A DNA stretch of 6,152 bases, taken from NCBI GenBank assembly GCA_012519125.1, contig JAAYQY010000016.1, forward strand, positions 1-6,152. Reading direction: 5' to 3'. This DNA is from Spirochaetales bacterium. Lineage in GTDB: Bacteria; Spirochaetota; Spirochaetia; Sphaerochaetales; Sphaerochaetaceae. Below, in pieces: positions 5,856 through 6,152 of this stretch. Positions within the stretch are counted from its first letter, which is position 1, and each line of letters begins with the position of its first letter. A program made the translations under genes and the position numbers. The notes beneath the pieces were generated by a model. That model was not told where the DNA came from and did not search any database. It worked only from the letters and a program-made list of their open reading frames with translations.

Positions 5856-6152
5856 ACCAAATAGGAGTAGTTCGATCAAAAAGAAAAACAGCCTCACCCG
5901 CCGATTTGTCATTGCCTTGATTCTTATTCTGATGGCACTGCTGACAATCGGGTACATCAAGCTCTCCCTCACCGAAAAAGCGATTGAAACCAATCGCATG
6001 GTGAACCATACCTATTCGGTCATCACAGAACTGAAGACACTTACCCGCACGCTCCAAAACATCAGAATCGCTGAGCGAGGTTATTTGTTGACTGGCAATC
6101 GCATCTATCTGCAGGAGATTGGGGTAAGCACGTACTCCTTCGACCAGCACCT
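5851..6152 (+). CDS. N-terminal part of a membrane-anchored sensory protein with a CHASE3-like domain (runs off the window)
   Basis: About 100 residues are visible and the frame stays open to the window end. Counting from the ATG at 5851, a basic stretch IKKKNSLTRR (9-18) precedes one hydrophobic helix at about 19-38. The following region has polar, helix-prone sequence with the motif AERGYLLTGNRIYL (74-87). This matches the RGYLLTG hallmark of CHASE3, an extracytoplasmic helical sensory domain found in histidine kinases, diguanylate cyclases and chemoreceptors. The output domain is beyond the window, so the type of signalling protein cannot be stated. The start is uncertain. ATG at 5851, 5845 and 5800 are all in frame but lack ribosome binding sites, while AGGAG (5863-5867) points to a non-standard ATC at 5875. 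A terminator separates it from the sugar operon, so it is probably its own transcription unit. Confidence 0.75.
   Translation, partial: MIPNRSSSIKKKNSLTRRFVIALILILMALLTIGYIKLSLTEKAIETNRMVNHTYSVITELKTLTRTLQNIRIAERGYLLTGNRIYLQEIGVSTYSFDQH
5863..5867 (+). promoter_or_regulatory. Shine-Dalgarno-like AGGAG with no canonical start codon at the right distance
   Basis: AGGAG at 5863-5867 is the only strong ribosome binding site near the start of the sensory gene. Seven bases later comes ATC (5875-5877), in frame with the protein and followed by an A-rich lysine stretch typical of a translation start. No ATG, GTG or TTG lies in any frame between 5868 and 5880. It either serves a rare ATC start or is a chance match within the coding region. 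Confidence 0.4.

Noticed and set aside
5731..6150. A 139-codon minus-strand frame at the right end
   Set aside because: It would read through the terminator stem and lies antisense to a plus-strand frame with a membrane helix and the CHASE3-like RGYLLTG motif.

Overview
The window reads as a bacterial chromosome segment of moderate G+C, with short intergenic gaps and good Shine-Dalgarno sites. The binding protein's signal peptide ends in FAQGAKEA. From memory, this style of leader is common in Sphaerochaeta and related spirochaetes, so a Sphaerochaeta-like host is my best guess, but nothing here proves the genus.

Positions 83-5734 hold one tightly packed plus-strand operon of five complete genes. 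In order they are a Gfo/Idh/MocA-family NAD(P)-dependent sugar oxidoreductase, a xylose-isomerase-like TIM-barrel isomerase/epimerase, and a three-part RbsABC/CUT2-type sugar ABC importer. The importer consists of a double ATPase, a single permease and a periplasmic binding protein. Gaps are 22 nt, a 1-nt stop/start overlap, 6 nt and 15 nt. A 12-bp stem with a short T run (5760-5790) follows the last gene and looks like the operon terminator. The first 82 bases are non-coding leader with two overlapping inverted repeats next to the first ribosome binding site. The true promoter is probably upstream of the window.

The likely logic is that the binding protein captures a sugar, cyclitol or small glycoside, the ATPase and permease import it, and the oxidoreductase plus TIM-barrel enzyme oxidise and then isomerise, epimerise or cleave it. 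No kinase or glycoside hydrolase lies in the window. The closest characterised precedent I know is the E. coli ycj cluster, where Gfo/Idh/MocA dehydrogenases make 3-keto-glycosides and the TIM-barrel enzyme YcjR epimerises them. The substrate here cannot be read from the sequence.

After the terminator, a new plus-strand gene begins and runs off the right edge. It encodes a basic N-terminus, one membrane helix and the start of a CHASE3-like sensory domain. Its start is puzzling: the only good Shine-Dalgarno site is followed at ideal spacing by an in-frame ATC, while the in-frame ATGs lie upstream without a ribosome binding site.
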